Below are positions 50,461 to 63,100 of a DNA stretch of 64,000 nucleotides, one piece after another. The DNA comes from Camarhynchus parvulus (lineage: Eukaryota > Chordata > Aves > Passeriformes > Thraupidae): positions 3,607,321 to 3,671,320 of the forward strand of contig NC_044577.1 in NCBI RefSeq assembly GCF_901933205.1. The letters are read 5' to 3'. The notes under the pieces were generated by a model that did not search any database, was not told the origin of the DNA, and was given only the letters and a program-made list of their open reading frames with translations. Position 1 is the first letter of the stretch, and the number at the start of each line of letters is the position of its first letter. Made by a program: the position numbers and the translations under genes.

Positions 50461-50691
50461 GGGAACTGGAGTTGCTTTTCCCTGGGTCTCTGAGGGAATT
50501 GGAGCTGCTTTTCCCTGGGTCTCTGAGGGAATTGGAGCTGCTTTTCCCTTGGTTTCTGAAGGAATTTGAGTTGCTTTTCCCTGGGTCTCTGAGGGAATTG
50601 GAGCTGCTTTTCCCTGGGTTTCTGAAGGAATTGGAGCTGCTTTTCCCTGGGTCTCTGAGGGAACTGGAGTTGCTTTTCCCTGGATCTCTGC
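50461..50691. repeat. 33-bp minisatellite, 7 copies
   Basis: Seven head-to-tail 33-base units start at 50461, 50494, 50527, 50560, 50593, 50626 and 50659. Each resembles 'gggaattggagctgctttt' followed by 'ccctgggtctctga', with a few substitutions. No unit is shortened. Because 33 is divisible by three, both strands stay open through it, giving 11-residue periodic peptides (ELLFPGSLREL on the plus strand). Nothing outside the array supports translation. Confidence 0.93.
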
Positions 50692-53600
50692 AAGTGTCTG
50701 TGGCTCAGGGACTGTGATATCAAATCGTCCTGCTGATATGCTTCTTGAGTGAGGTGGCAGTGACTACTTCAGTGGTAGTCTTTGTTTTTAACACTCTAGT
50801 TAATTTCTTTCCCACCAAGTTTGGGTTTCCAGCAGTATGATTACTTATGGATTTGTAAGTCAGAAATAGCTTGGTAATTGCTATATTCCTTTGCCCCCAG
50901 TAGCAACAAGCATCTTAAATTTAACACGTCATCCACACAGAAAATTGATGTTTGGCCAAAACTCGCAGGCTCTGACAGCTAATCTTACAGAGCTTTTGCT
51001 TGACATGTAAAATAGAGACTTGAGGTTGACATGCACAGCAAAACTGACGGTATTTAGGATTATTCCATGAAAGAAAAATACTCCTTACGATTGGCTGAAA
51101 ATAGTTGAGGATGATTAAATTTAGATAAAAACCTCTCCCTAGCGGTCACAATGCGAAGGCCTGGGACATCAACCGCTTGGATCATGTGCAGAAAATCCTG
51201 CATCACCTCATAATTCAAAGCTGGGTTTTGCTTTATCTTCAGGATTTGTCTAAAGAAACTGTGCTCATGAGCTGCTAACCAGCTTGCTAAGAATAGTTTT
51301 CTTTTAATGTGTTTGTGCTTTGATTTTCCTCCCTAGAATACATCCTGAGTAGCAAGAAAGCCCCAGATGTCTTTCACTGAAGGAATTACAATAAAGAACA
51401 TTACAGTGCTTCTGATGGAGTTACCTGGCATGTTTGTACAGATATTTGGCTCTCAGTTGCAATTTAAAGGACCAGAAGTTTCAGCAGAGAAACTTGTGGC
51501 TCAGTTTGGTGGCCATGTACTGCATTACACCAGGGTTATGTGATGCTCTTTTTTGGGTAAATACACATTTCACCATCTTTTTTAAATATTTGGTTTGGGG
51601 TCAGTAAGTCTGGATGTCTAGGCTTCAAAACTACTCAGTATCTATTTATTAAATAGAGCATTTATGTTCAACAGAAAATGTAAGACCCAATTTGAAAATT
51701 AGGCCCACACAATTATACAGTCAGGTAATAGCACGTGTAATTGCTTGCACAAATGGTCAGTTAGATGTGTAACTGTCCATTTGCATGCAAAATTAACCTG
51801 TTTTGCAGATTGGGCTTGGAATATTCATGGTAGAAAACATGGCTTTCTGGAGATGGCTGGGTTGTCACACCTTGCCCTTCCATTGGTGTCTTAATTTTAT
51901 GGGACTGGTGTGGTTTAGTCTTCAGCTGCATTAGAAACAAGCTCCTGAGTAAGTTCACCACCCTTGGGCTCTGCTTTTGTGGTGCTCCAGATCTATGACA
52001 ACTGTTGAAAAGATAGTGAGGGGAATGTATGTGTTACACCCATGCATGTATTAAATTTAAGAATAAACACAAATGCACACAAACAAATTGCTCTGGAATT
52101 TACTGTTTTGATGACATTTAATGTGATGCTTTCACAGTGGCAGAAGATGGTTTGATTTGTATATTTTTATGTGTGTATTTTCACATATGCTTCAGAGTTG
52201 CTTTTATTTTCCTTTTCTATCTGGTGTGCTGTCAAAACATTTCAGTGAAAGAGTTCAAAGCAACAGCTGAGGAATCTGTAGGAATACAGTCATCACTTTG
52301 CAGTTAGTGCAAGCACTTGTTCCTCTGGCACAGTCCCTGGGTGCTCACATGGGCAAGGCTTTTTGTCTCTCTGTTGCCACTCCATGTGTTTGAACATTGA
52401 TTCTCCTTTTCCTGAAAATCCAGAATAATTGTGTAACTGGCTCAATGTGTGTAGGCTTTATCCTCCAGAGAGAGGTGGTGGTGATTTGTTATCAAAATTT
52501 GGTGCTGTTTCTGAGGAGGGAGTACTTGTTTGTGCCTTTAGAGAGAGGTATATGCTTGTGCTTCTCTCCAGGCTGGGATGCAGGAAATACTGTTGTTCTC
52601 ATAGAGCAGGGAGCCTTGCTGCCACCCATGGCATCATCTGACTGTGCACATTTTAGGGCTCAGTGTGGCACTTCCTCATGCCTGAAAAATTAAGTTTGGC
52701 AGAAACCTTCAGTTGTTGTTGTCTGGGACCTCAGAGTTTTGAAACTCTGAACAGCTGAAACCACAGGCTAGGCAAAGCCTTCAGGCCAGACCTGGGGCAG
52801 TGGGGAGTGCAAGAGGGCACTATAAATGAAATCTCTCTTATTTTAAATGCTTTGGATGGAGTTTTTCCTCGCAGCTTCAATGGCAGCGGTGTCGTGGGGC
52901 GCTGCCTGTGTGGGTGCTGCTGTGCAAAGTGCCCAATGCTGCTGTGTCAGCTGCTAGAAGTCCAAGTGTGGATGCAGCTCCTGCTGCTGTGCTGCTCCCT
53001 CCCAAGGAGGGATTTGCTGCAAGGAGGCCCCCAGTGTGCTTCAGCTGTGGCTGAAGGGCGAGGTGGCACCTTGGTTTGATGCTGGCTTGTCTTCCCAAAG
53101 CGACGCTACGCTGAGCCCGAGAAGGATTAAGCAGGAGCATATTAAGGTCACATTTTATTCCTGAGCTAGAGGTTTATGTCCTCTGTGCATATTAATTTCA
53201 CAGCTTGAGATATGGTAGAAAGGAGAGCAAATAAGAGTGCAAGTGTGTTGGGTAGCCTCGGCAATTGAGCTGCAAGAGAGAGCAAAAGCTAACAAGCTGC
53301 TTTTCCTTTCCACGCTGCATTAGCATGAATGATAGAAAAACAGTGGAAAGATTCAAGCCCAAAACTCCAAAATTACCAGCAATATATTTTAATTTTGTTC
53401 GTGTCTGCCTGGCATTTAATTCATTTTGGCTGGTGTTTGTGAGAGGTTGTGGGGAGAAAGAACAGAGAATTTGCAGGTTGCTGTATGCAAAACTAAAATC
53501 TTTTGTTTTATATGCTTATAAAACAGAGGTTGCAAAACTCTTCCTTGCGCCTTCCCAGTAGCTTTCATGAGGGTTATACACCCACAGGGGGTGAGGGAGA

Positions 53601-55424
53601 TGGTGTCAGAAAAGCAGAGTTTGTAGCTGACCTGCAGCCAAGAACACAGGTGGAGGATTGCCCCTGTAGGGTGTTTGAAAGAGGCGGCCGGGAGTGGGAG
53701 TAGTGTCAGAGCACAGGAGGCTCTTTGAGCTCTGTCCTGGCAGCTGTGATAAATGGAAAATCCTTTGACTTTTTGTGGGATGCACAGGCAGTCTTTTCAA
53801 ATTCCAGTGTGGGTGATTGCATTTTCTTTATTCTTCTGTGTAGGACCCGTCAGCCTTTGGGGAAGGTGGGAGCTGGACAGGGGCCTTGTGGGCTGGAGCT
53901 GCTGGCTCTGTGATGTTAAATGTGGGATTGGCCTTGCTGGACTTCCCAGAGCATTTAGATGTTGCTGGAAAAGTTTTTGTGGCCATTGATGACCACCTGC
54001 TGTAGGAAACATGGTCCTGAAGACTTGTAAGCTCTCCAAAGCCATGGATTTCTAGTCCATGATGTCAGTTCAGCTTCATGAGATGGACAGCCTTCTGAGT
54101 AAGAATATAAACCCATAAAGCATTCCAGGATAAGAAGGGATAACAAAATGCGCTGTGGAAATTACAATACTAATTATATTACATTAGTACAGAGGAGCTA
54201 ATAGCTCTCTTTGCTCCATAGCAACTGCTGTGCTTTGTCACAGGTACTGCTGTGGGAGAAGGCAGATGAAAGGGTTAAATCAGGTTATCCAGGAGCAGCC
54301 AGACCTGCTCTCTTCCCAGTCTTGTGCTGGAGCTGTGTGACTGAAAGCACTGTGGGGTCGGTGGGTTGGCAGGCTTGACCCCACGGTGGGAGAGGGGGGT
54401 GAAAGCCAGTCCCACAGGGAGCTTGCAAAGCCTTTTTACACTCGTTTTTGTATCACTCTGCCTCCTCCTGAGTCACCTCTGCAACTTCCACAGCCTCCAG
54501 TACAGACTGGTTTATCTCTTAATCTGGCCTTGTAATAAAATATTACAGGTGAATTAAAAGATGTTTTTATTAGGGCACTTTTGGCTTACTGTGAGCAATC
54601 TAAAAATAGACTGTGGATATTCTTGATCTTTAGAGACATTAGCCTATCTTTAAAAAACAAGTAAGGAATGAGGTATTTTATACACAACTCTCAGAGCTGT
54701 ATGGAAAAAAAAGCAGACTACAAAGCACAGCGCAGGAAAATTGATTCATCATCAATTTATTGCATGGAGCTCTAGGCAAGCTCATCTCAAGACAGAACAG
54801 AGATCTATAAAATCTTTTCATCTGAAACTATGAATTAAATTGGGAGGAACTGCTGATGAGGAGAGGCCAGAACCAACTCTTAAACCAGACGTTCTTTTGG
54901 GAATGGGTCTTCTGCTGCAGCAAGATTTTCACCAGCCAGGATGTGGAGCTTAATTCTTATTACCCTGCTTCTCTCCTTAAAGTGAATCTGGCTTATGCAG
55001 GAGCAAGCCTGCAATATTCCCCCTGTTTTCCCCACCCCTGATTTCAGTATAATTTTTCCTTTCTTCATCAGTGTGTCTTGTTAATCTTGCAATTTCTTTC
55101 CCTGACATGTTCTCTTCTTCTATTGTGTGTGTGGATTCTTTAAACCTCCTACTGCCAAGGAAACTTGCCTTTTTCAGCTGGAAACAAGCAGATGCATCTC
55201 CATTGTAAGATCGCTGTATAAATAAGTAAAACTTCTTCATATATTCCCTTTGAAGAAGCAAGTGAGACAATGCTCAAGAACTCCTGCCTGCTTTTTTTTT
55301 TTTTTGGCATTGGGGGAAGCTGTGTTATGTCAGCGACCTGTAATAAATAGCCCTGCAATGAGAAGCGACAGCCTCATTCACTTTGCATCCATGCAGAAAC
55401 AACTAAGCTCTCTTCCCATGCCAC

Positions 55425-55482
55425 AGGAAAAAAGAAAAAAAAAGAGAAAAGTGAGAAAGAAGGGAATTAAAGAAAAGAATTG
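55425..55482. repeat. Purine-rich low-complexity tract
   Basis: A plus-strand run of A and G with few interruptions. It is an ordinary simple-sequence tract. Confidence 0.75.
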
Positions 55483-56137
55483 ACCTTGGCTTGCAGTTGC
55501 TCTGGTAGTAGCAGGAAGCAGTGAGACACCGAAGTTTTGCAGTGGCATCGCCTCTGTCACTGCAAACTGTGCAGGCCAGAGTGCAGCCTGTGCCTTCCTC
55601 CTGCTGCCTGCAAGTGTAGTCAGCCAAGCTCTTCACTGGCAAAAGACAGTGCTTTGGAAGGCTCCTCAAGTATTTTGACAGAGGGTGGGGAGGGAAGGAA
55701 GAAGGGCTTACACAATAGCGAGGTGTGGTGTAGTCAGACCACTTCTCTGCAACTGGTTATTTTTTTCATCTCCTGGATTTGTTAGAATTTATGGTGATGT
55801 TAAGCTGATTTGGAGTTTTTTTGCAAATAAGGGTATATGTTAAACAAAAGGGGGAAAATGTAAAGACCTTTAAGAGTGCTGGTTGAAAGCAGGCTGTACT
55901 TTTGTACATCTTACTGTTTGTAATGCTTGCTGGATGGTTTTCTTTATTGCTTTCTCATTGGGGTGTTTCTTTTCATGGGAGCTGCTCACCCTGCTGTAGT
56001 AGCCTGGCTTTGCTGTGGGATCCAGCAGGTTGGGATGGCTAAACCCCTCCTTTGCTTTGCCTGGGAAAGGGGAATGGCAGCTGGCACACTGTTTTAGCAT
56101 CAGGCTACTGCTGAGCACAGTGCTGGTGTTCCTTTCG

Positions 56138-56164
56138 GTGTGTCTGTGTGTCTGTCTGTCTGTT
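56138..56164. repeat. (TGTC)n microsatellite
   Basis: A short array of 'tgtgtctgtctg' type units. Confidence 0.8.
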
Positions 56165-56341
56165 GGCTGTTGCTGTCTCTATGGGGCTGCACAGGCCTGC
56201 ACTGGAGATATGGGAGAAGAGCTCTTTCCTGCAATGGTGTGGTTTCCCATGGCAAGGTGAGGAAGGTGGAAGGATGCAGCAGGAAGAGGGCAACAGGGGA
56301 GAGAGAATACACCAACCAGTTTTGTTTGGGTATGGTTAGGG

Positions 56342-56385
56342 GGTTTTATGGTGTTTTTTGTTTGTTTTGTTTGTTGGTTTTTTTT
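56342..56385. repeat. T/G-rich low-complexity tract
   Basis: A plus-strand run of T and G ('gttttttgtttgttttgttt' type), possibly the reverse complement of a decayed A-rich retroposon tail. Confidence 0.75.
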
Positions 56386-57825
56386 AGGAGCCCTTTCAGG
56401 CAAGCCTTACTTGCCCAACATCATCATCTGCTGGGGTCATCCTGCAGTAAATACAGTTATTGGCCCTGCCCCTTGCTGGGCAGGGGAGGTGTTGGTGAAA
56501 TTGCACTCAGTTATCTCCCCCAGCAGTGTGCCTGGTCAAGGCTCCTCGTGGTGAGAAAATGCAGGTCTCGTAGCAGGAAAAACCCACTTCCCACTTTTGG
56601 GGAGGGTTCTGGTCCCTGGGAGCTTGTCAGAAGAAATACCTGTGCATTGCGCTGGCAGCTGCATGCCTCGGTGAAGTACATCCTGTTCAGGTAGTGGTGC
56701 CACGTCCCCAAAAACCACACAAAACCTCCAGCTGGGATTTTGCATGTGCTGACCAGCCACTTCCTTTCCCACTGGCAAGGAGCAGAGATGCTCTCTGGGA
56801 AGGAGTTGGCACCATCCCAAACTTCAGTGGGGGTAGCAGCAACACGAGGGTGTCTGGTGAAAAGTGGGGGAGCAGGGTAGAACACATGCTGGTGGCACTG
56901 CACCAGAGGGGCTTTGGGACAAATATGCAGGGAGGAAAAGAGCTTGTTTGGTATTTAAGCCTCAATATGAAAAGAGTAGGACACTTAACACTTTCCTTCT
57001 GTACTTTCCAAGGTCCAAGGAATAGGAAGATGTACAGTAAAAGCAGTTGTCATGATGCTTCTATTCCTTTGTGGGACAAAGTTTTTATTGCAGCTGTTTC
57101 TTTTTATAAATTCATTTGATATTCAGCATATAAGCACTAAAAGTAATTAAGCCATTTAGTATTCCTGCAGATACCCTGTGTACTTCTGAAAGTATTTTGT
57201 TACATTTCAGCCTTAGTTAGTGGATGCTTGCAATAAATTATCACTTGGATTGCCTCTCATTTCTTTCTACTGAGTATTTTTCTTCTTTAACACAGAGTGC
57301 CATGCAGTTGTTGATGTTTAATGTGGCACATGAAACACTGTGCAGTGTAATTTTCAGAGGAAAAAGGGTAAATCCACATGTGTACTGCTGGCTTGATGCT
57401 GCCTGCCCCTCTGTGACCAGGTTTGGGTTGGGATGAGGAGGTGCTCATTGCTCTCTGTCTCTCTTGGGAGCCTGGGAAGAAGTTGCCCATGTTGTGCTGA
57501 ACTCCCTGGATGTGAAGGTGCCTGTTTCTATTCTTGACTTCATGGCTGGGCAGCCTCTCTGGGTAGCTCTTTTTTTCTGCCTAGTTAGACCTGTGGTAAC
57601 TTCAGCATCAGGCTGGGCAGTTGAACTTGGCCCAGAAGCGCCAGGATTTGGAGCACTTAGACAGATGTAACCTGCTTTACAGCCATCCAAAATCTAATTT
57701 CTGAAGGAACTTGGTGAAAAATGAATAGGAGAAGTTGTCTGCCCATTTTTTTAATATAGTGTTTTTAGGAGGTCAAACCACTTTGTTTTGTTATCTAACT
57801 ATTCTTTCCAGTGTCTCATTGTAAA

Positions 57826-58190
57826 GCTTTTGTTAATTAACATTTAATTACTGGGTTATGATGGAACCATGGGAGTCTTATCTGAAAGCAAAGCAATTGG
57901 CATACGGATTCATTATGATCAGAGCGACCCTAATGAATGTCAAATTAATTCATAATAATGTGACACTAAAATGTTAGGCATATTGTTAATAATTACTGAT
58001 GTGCTTTTACCTTATCCACTTTTAGTATTATTGCTTTTTACTATGTATACCAGAGAGCCAGCTTTCCACTACCTGCCTTTTTACACGGGTATTGCCAGTC
58101 TGCTTTAGCTGCAAATAGCTTAATTATCTGTTCGTCTCTTTCACAGTAATTAGATATAGCATGAAAGCCAGGAAGTTGATGTAAATAAAT
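57826..58190. promoter_or_regulatory. Candidate conserved non-coding element (intronic)
   Basis: AT-rich block beginning with the 12-bp palindrome TGTTAATTAACA at 57831-57842. It has many TAAT/ATTA cores ('atttaattac', 'cctaatgaatg', 'aattaattcataataatg') and no repeats or open frame. Such dense homeodomain-type sites in unique sequence are typical of developmental enhancers. This remains an inference without alignment. Confidence 0.33.
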
Positions 58191-59640
58191 GTAATTTATT
58201 GTGGAGATTCTGTAACTGTGGGTTGTTACATAAAAGTGACAATGTAAATAATGAGGATGGTCTGTTGCTTGCTGTCTTTCATGGGAGAAAGGGGAGGGGC
58301 AATACGTCAAACATTGTCACACTTGTGATTAATACAATGTCTGTGGTTCCTTATTACTGTTATTTTACAACACATAGTGATTTATTTTAAATAAAATCAT
58401 ATATTTGATTCTTGCTTTTATCACAAAATACCTAAAACCAGTTTTCTGTGTTAAATGCAGCTCTGAGTTTTCTAGCTTGTATTTTTTGGCTTCACAGACA
58501 TATTTATTTTGTTGGATTAGTTTTCTTGCACTTTCAGAATAGGAGTTCTTGTAATAAAAAAGAAAAATTAAAAAAATCGCTGTCCTAATGGCTGTGAGAT
58601 ACAGTGGTGGGAGGATAGCAGGCATATTTTTGTAAGGTGAGATAGGAGGACAGTGTAGTCTGTCAGGCATCTTCATTGCTTAAAAACACCCACTGCACAG
58701 TGGTTCAGAATTGAAATGTGTTTATTAATACTTGCTCACCTACCCAAAACATTTCAGTGTTCTCCTTCCTCTGGTCACAAAATATTTGCAGTGAGGCTGC
58801 AAGTATGTAAAAATTTGATGGAGATAGCCTGTCTGTGTTTTACACCACTGCTTGCCCTACCTGCCTTAGACTTTGGAGCCTGGAAGATGTTTCTGGAGCA
58901 GCAAGAAAAATAAAATTAAAGATTTCTAAAAAGTGGAATTTCAGCCTGGCTAGAATGAGTGTAAAGTTACTTTGTGGGTGTCTGTACAGGGTTTAGGCTT
59001 CACTGTGTCATCATGGATCTCATGCTTTGTTCTCCTTACAGGCCAGTGTGGATGTGCAGGTTAGGTTGAACTGGTGCTGGTGCTGGGGCATGCCGTGGTC
59101 CAGTATCCTGCTGAAGGAGTAATGGCCCAGCATGGTTTTGTCTGGCTAAATAAAGTTGGTTTTGTGCAGAGGGCATTGCCCTTGGGCTGAGCTGCTGTGC
59201 CAAAGCTGCTCTTCTCCACTGAAAGCAGCAGGGCTGGTTTCTGCTCAGCCCAGTTTCTGCTTTTAAATCCTACCAAGAGCCAAAGGGTGTAATTTTTTTT
59301 GTCCAGAAGGAAACAAACTGAAGGCTTTTTCTGTTGGTGGAAAATAGTGATCAATAATAAGTAACTTGCACCATCTTCTTTCTTTTCCCTCTGTGAGGAA
59401 TGCCTTACTATTGTTTTTGCAGAGCTGCAGGAGTTGTGGTGGTGCTGCTTCCTGCTCCAACAGTTCTTCACTCTTCAGGCTTTGGCAACATAACCTCTGC
59501 CAGGAAGGTGGCTGTGAAATCCCTTGAGTTGCAGGTGCTGCCAGGCAGCCCCTCGGAGGGCTGTTTCTATTTTATCTTCTCTTTTCCCCGCTGCAAACAG
59601 CGGCGTGCAAGTGAGAGGAAAGGCTTCCATGGGCTGTGCC
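58191..59640. other. Intronic stretch, nothing recognised
   Basis: No exon or transposon was recognised. Left part AT-rich, right part moderately GC-rich with chance open frames. Confidence 0.45.
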
Positions 59641-60130
59641 TCCAAAGGTCATATAACACTTTATGTTTCCTCCGACATGACACAGCGTGACAGAACAAAG
59701 TATTTATCTTGTGTACTTGTCAGCTTCGTTCTGCCAGCTCCCAAATGATGAAATACTACCGAATATGCTGCTGCTTGTTTCCTTTAGGGACTTGCGCTGA
59801 TTTGTTTAAAGTGTCGTCTGCACCCAGTAAACGCTTCATTTATTACAGCTGACACCTGAAAAATATCTGAGGGAAATATATCAAGGCATCACACAGATAT
59901 TATTTTCGTTATTTGCTGTTTCGTACTTATGTCTTAACACGAATGAAGTTCCCTAATGGTTAGTTGGGTTTTTTGAGGGTGCCACCTGCGTGTGTGTTTT
60001 GAACTGCTGCGATGGGGTTTCTGGAGATGCACTCCAGTTCCGTGACAAAAATGCATTTTGACTCCTGATGGGGTCAGCTTAACTGTTAATTATTGCAGTG
60101 AGTCACTAATGAGCTCTCGCCTCAGGAACT
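59641..60130. promoter_or_regulatory. Candidate conserved non-coding element (intronic)
   Basis: Repeat-free block with unusually many isolated CpGs for intronic DNA ('cctccgacatgacacagcgt', 'taccgaatatgc', 'gtgtcgtctgcacc', 'ttttcgttatttg', 'tgtttcgtacttatg') and no open frame. CpG retention outside an island suggests constraint. This is an inference only. Confidence 0.3.
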
Positions 60131-63100
60131 TTGTACAGCCTCTCCTCAAACTTTTCCCCATTACTTGTTCTGATGCTTAAGCGAAAATAAAAATAGATCT
60201 CTTGCAAAAGGGGTGGGTGGGGAAGCGAATGTTTGAGATGGTTAAGTGACCCTTGTAATGGTAATATGTGATGCAAAGGCTTTCAGATATAGCTCTCAGT
60301 ATCATATTAGGCTTTGTGGGTGATTTAAATTTTTTTTTTGTTTTACACATATTTCTCCATTGTCCCTGAAGAATAATGTGAAATCGAAATTCCTCTCTCA
60401 GCAAAACAATCAGTGTAAAAATAACAAACATCAAAGAGAGAGGGAAGCAGTTTGCTCACAGTACTAATTGCTAACATTATCATGTGTCAAAGTGAAGAAT
60501 TAAAATGTGACTCTAAGTTCCTAAAAGTGCACTTGCTGTGCGTTCAAAGGCCATGTGAGGTTGAAGATGTGTGGGCTAGCAGGGCTACAGGCAATATTGG
60601 GACCTCCTGCAGTTCACTGAGTGCAAATAGGAGCTTTGGGCATGCAGAGGAGCCCCTCTGACTGCTGCTTCAGCAGCACAGCTTTGTTTGGGTTTAGAAA
60701 ATGCACAGCACAATGTGTCTGCAATTTCCTGTGTCCTGCTCTGTATGCTGGACATCCCTACTGTAGTCACTGTACAGCATGTGTGTGCACCTATGTAACA
60801 CCCCAGTGCTGTGTATTGGCAGGGGAAGTGATGGGATCTGGATTTTGGGTGTTTTATGCTATTGAGCCCAAGCCATCTGCACAGGGTGTGCCACAGAAGC
60901 TGTGGATGCTCTGGAAAAATACAAATCTAGGAGAAATATACGTGTATTTATAGGTTTTCCTACCCTTAGGTAAATAAGCAGTGCTGGGGAAAGAAGGCCT
61001 TTTCTATAGGATGGGAAATTGTAAGTTGCAAGTATATTGCGTGCTTTAATGGTGTTTTGTTTTACAGCCGTTGTAACAATTTTAGTTAGTGAAATTAGAT
61101 TCCTTGCTTGAGTAGCATCCTTGTTTTAATTTACTGTGATGTGCCTTCTACTCGGTGCGTGCAGGTTGGAGAGGAAGAGGGGCCCCGCTCCTCAGCTGTA
61201 TTTTCTCACTGTGCCTCTGGACAGGGCAGCTGAAGAGGGCTTTGCAGTGATGCTCTGAGCTGGTTTATTGGCATACCCCTGTGCCAGCCACTTCTTCCCT
61301 GCCTTGCTTCCCACTCCTTTCTCTGTTTTCTTCTTATGGGAAGATTTTTTGGACGCAAGGACTGTTTTTTTCCCCCACGTGGCTGTGCACAGTGGCACCT
61401 GGATTTTAATTTGAGGTGGGAGCATTAGGGAGACAGTTACCATGATGGTTATACAGGGTTAAGTCTCATGAAGATGGAACTGAGGAGCAATGTTTGCTGC
61501 AGTTTTCTGCTGGGCAGTGTGATGTGCATGCCGAAGGTGGTCCTGACCACAAGGTGCTCCTTGTGTGTGTTTGCTTCCAGAGATGTGAGAAGGTGGGGCT
61601 TGACAGGTGGCCAAGTTTCTACCCCAGATGGGCAGGATTTGGCTTGAGTGGGAGTTGCCAAGGGAAGCAGGTGATGCAGCCTTCTGATCTGACATAAAGC
61701 AGGGGTGGTAGTTCTGTCCCCTGTTCTGGATGAGCCAGGCAGAGCTTGTGACAGCTCCTTACTCCACCAAAATTTGGTTAATCACAGTGAATCAAGAAGC
61801 TACCCTAGGTATGTGGCTGCCTTTGTCATATGTGAGGCTGAACATCTTCCTGGAGAGGAGAATCTGAGTGCCCCTGCAGGAAGGATGAGTGCTTGCTTGA
61901 GGCAATGAGAACTGAGGGTGCTGGTTCCATGAAATTGAATATGCTGGGAAAAAACCATCGCCAGTAAGCTGCTGGTTTCATGCTCAGGAAGGTTTGGATG
62001 CATCTCTGTCTTATCCCTTTCAAACAGAAATTGCTTCTCATCACAGAGAGAGCTTCAGTGAGGTGGTGAAGTGTTCTCTGTGTAAAGGCAAACTCCTTAA
62101 AAACTAATTGGTGTCAGTCATTTCTATGCTGATATTTCACTGCTGCTAATTTAGCAAACAGATGGTGGTCCATATTATGGCATATGAGTTGGGCTTTTCC
62201 CAGGGCCAAATGATTGCCTCCCTGGTTTTCAATTAGGAGAGCTTGCCAGTTACCTGGAGTGGTTTTCCTTTTAATTATGCACCTATTAGGGCAGGTAGGT
62301 GGCCAGCCTAGGGGAAGAAGCAGAGAACTCAGTGGCATGGACAAATCCTTGTTAGGAAAAACCTATAAAACCGAACACAAACTGAAAAGCCACATGATGG
62401 GAAAGAGGAGGAGGTGCACAACAGGGCAGCATGATGCACAAGTCTTTTTTCTGCTACTGTGAGCATTGATAAATAGCTTTGAAATGCCTGTTTGGCAGGT
62501 TGTGGCGCATAGGTGGCTGCAGCACATGGGAGGAAAGGTGAGGTCTGGAAGATGCTGTCTGCAGGCTGTATGCTTATTTTTAGCTCAGCAGAGTTCACTG
62601 GTTGAAGGAGACAAGCCAGGAGGAAAGGCAGCCCCGAGCAGCCTGCAGGAGCCTGCTGTCTCCTCGTGCTGGTGCAGGTGAGGGCAGGTGTTTGCTTAAT
62701 GCCAAGGAGCAGCAGCACGTGCTGCTGACAATTCATGAAGTCTCTGATTGTCATCTTCCTTCCTATCCCAGCTAATAACAGCCCAGGCAATGAAAAGATA
62801 CTTCTCTCATAATTATCAACATCTCATTTTCCCTTTGAGTCTCAGTTTAGATCATCAGGTCTCCTCTTAATCTGAATTGTTTCCTCAAGCTTATTTTCCT
62901 CTGTGGATAGGGCTTTTATTGTATTTTATTTTGATGAGACCATTCATCTTCCCTCTGCTCTGCTGCTACCCAAACCTGTTTCCTCATTGTCCTCAAGGAC
63001 CAGGAAAGGAGATGAAAGAGGCTTTGGGCTTGAATTAGCCAGTGATGAAGTTTGGTGTCCTTTGGGATGGAGACATTAATGCAGCATCATGAAATATGGG

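Larger units (their letters stand above)
50692..57825. other. Intronic stretch, no exon recognised
   Basis: Mostly unremarkable sequence. It includes a 20-base inverted repeat at 52731-52750, a T11-12 tract near 55291-55305, a purine-rich run at 55425-55482, a TGTC repeat at 56138-56164 and a T/G-rich tract at 56342-56385. Open frames in GC-richer patches (52.8-53.1 and 56.1-56.9 kb) resemble no family. Confidence 0.45.

Noticed and set aside
50400..50723. Periodic Gln/Pro/Arg/Glu-rich minus-strand open frame and its plus-strand partner
   Set aside because: Both frames are by-products of the 33-bp minisatellite length being divisible by three.
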